NCBI GenBank assembly: GCA_003447895.1
Contig: DLYC01000011.1
Coordinates: 1-5,338, forward strand
Direction: 5' to 3'
DNA length: 5,338 bases
Origin: Lachnospiraceae bacterium
Lineage (GTDB): Bacteria; Bacillota; Clostridia; Lachnospirales; Lachnospiraceae
Below the pieces are notes generated by a model, which was not told the origin of the DNA, ran no database searches, and saw only the letters and a list, made by a program, of their open reading frames with translations. Shown in pieces: positions 5,153-5,338 of the stretch; the first letter of the stretch is position 1, and each line of letters starts with the position of its first letter. Position numbers and translations under genes: made by a program.

Positions 5153-5338
5153 GTGAGAATCACCCCGGAATTAATCAGAAATATACTGAAGCGAAGGCTC
5201 CTGAAACTGGAGAAAATCAAAAAGAACAGAGAAAACTCACTAAAGCGTGCGCCGGAAGGAAAACTCAGAATCAGCAGTAGCAAAGGCAGACCTCAGTATT
5301 ATTGCCGCTATGAAAAATCCGACAAAAACGGAATATAT
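5153..5338 (+). CDS. Unknown basic protein, N-terminal part (runs off the window)
   Basis: A frame of 62 codons starts at GTG 5153 and is open to the last base. The start is well supported: AAAAGGAG (5139-5146) is 6 bases upstream, and there is no competing ATG. The fragment is rich in Lys and Arg; residues about 8-35 look helical and possibly coiled-coil (LIRNILKRRLLKLEKIKKNR), followed by RAPEGKLRISSSKGRPQYYCRY, which looks like a beta-strand pair. I recall a similar PEG.LRI...G..QYY pattern in uncharacterised Clostridia proteins with a possible nuclease-like C-terminal half, but that half is outside the window, so this is a weak lead only. By my count G+C is about 41%, clearly below the upstream enzyme genes, and AGA/AGG dominate for arginine, hinting at accessory or transferred DNA. 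The repeat array lies directly upstream. Confidence 0.72.
   Translation, partial: MRITPELIRNILKRRLLKLEKIKKNRENSLKRAPEGKLRISSSKGRPQYYCRYEKSDKNGIY

Overview
The window looks like chromosomal DNA of a Gram-positive anaerobe of the Clostridia, most likely Lachnospiraceae-like. This is inference from strong AGGAG-type ribosome binding sites, TATAAT boxes, compact intrinsic terminators, a double-glycine leader protein, a C69 dipeptidase and moderate G+C. No rRNA, tRNA, CRISPR array, transposase or integrase was found, so species assignment is not possible.

Layout. Bases 1-504 are the C-terminal third of a sugar/cation symporter of the GPH (melibiose carrier) family, closed by a strong terminator. 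A HAD-superfamily phosphatase/phosphomutase (667-1341) follows, with a TATAAT box and an operator-like inverted repeat in front of it. Next is a free-standing 99-residue protein (1531-1830) with a canonical double-glycine export leader fused to a bacterial SH3 domain, flanked by its own promoter and terminator. A PHP-family histidinol-phosphatase-like enzyme (1989-2756) appears to start from a promoter embedded in the preceding terminator hairpin. It converges on a minus-strand C69 (U34) dipeptidase (4376-2808), and one two-way terminator hairpin sits between the two stop codons.

The last part (4377-5338) is the least ordinary. About 775 bases hold no convincing protein gene but carry a tandem array with an exact 94-base period. 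Five copies of a 37-base element start at 4640, 4734, 4828, 4922 and 5016, each bounded by the complementary ends TACGGAG and CTCCGTA. A second small GC-rich hairpin lies in every inter-element segment, including one whose sequence has diverged. The array has a TATAAT box in front of it and ends about 100 bases before a GTG-started, lysine/arginine-rich, lower-G+C gene that runs off the window at 5338.

The genes do not form one pathway. They look like mostly single-gene transcription units for housekeeping or uptake functions, followed by an accessory-looking locus. The two parts most worth follow-up are the 94-base array with its downstream gene, and the secreted-type double-glycine SH3 protein.
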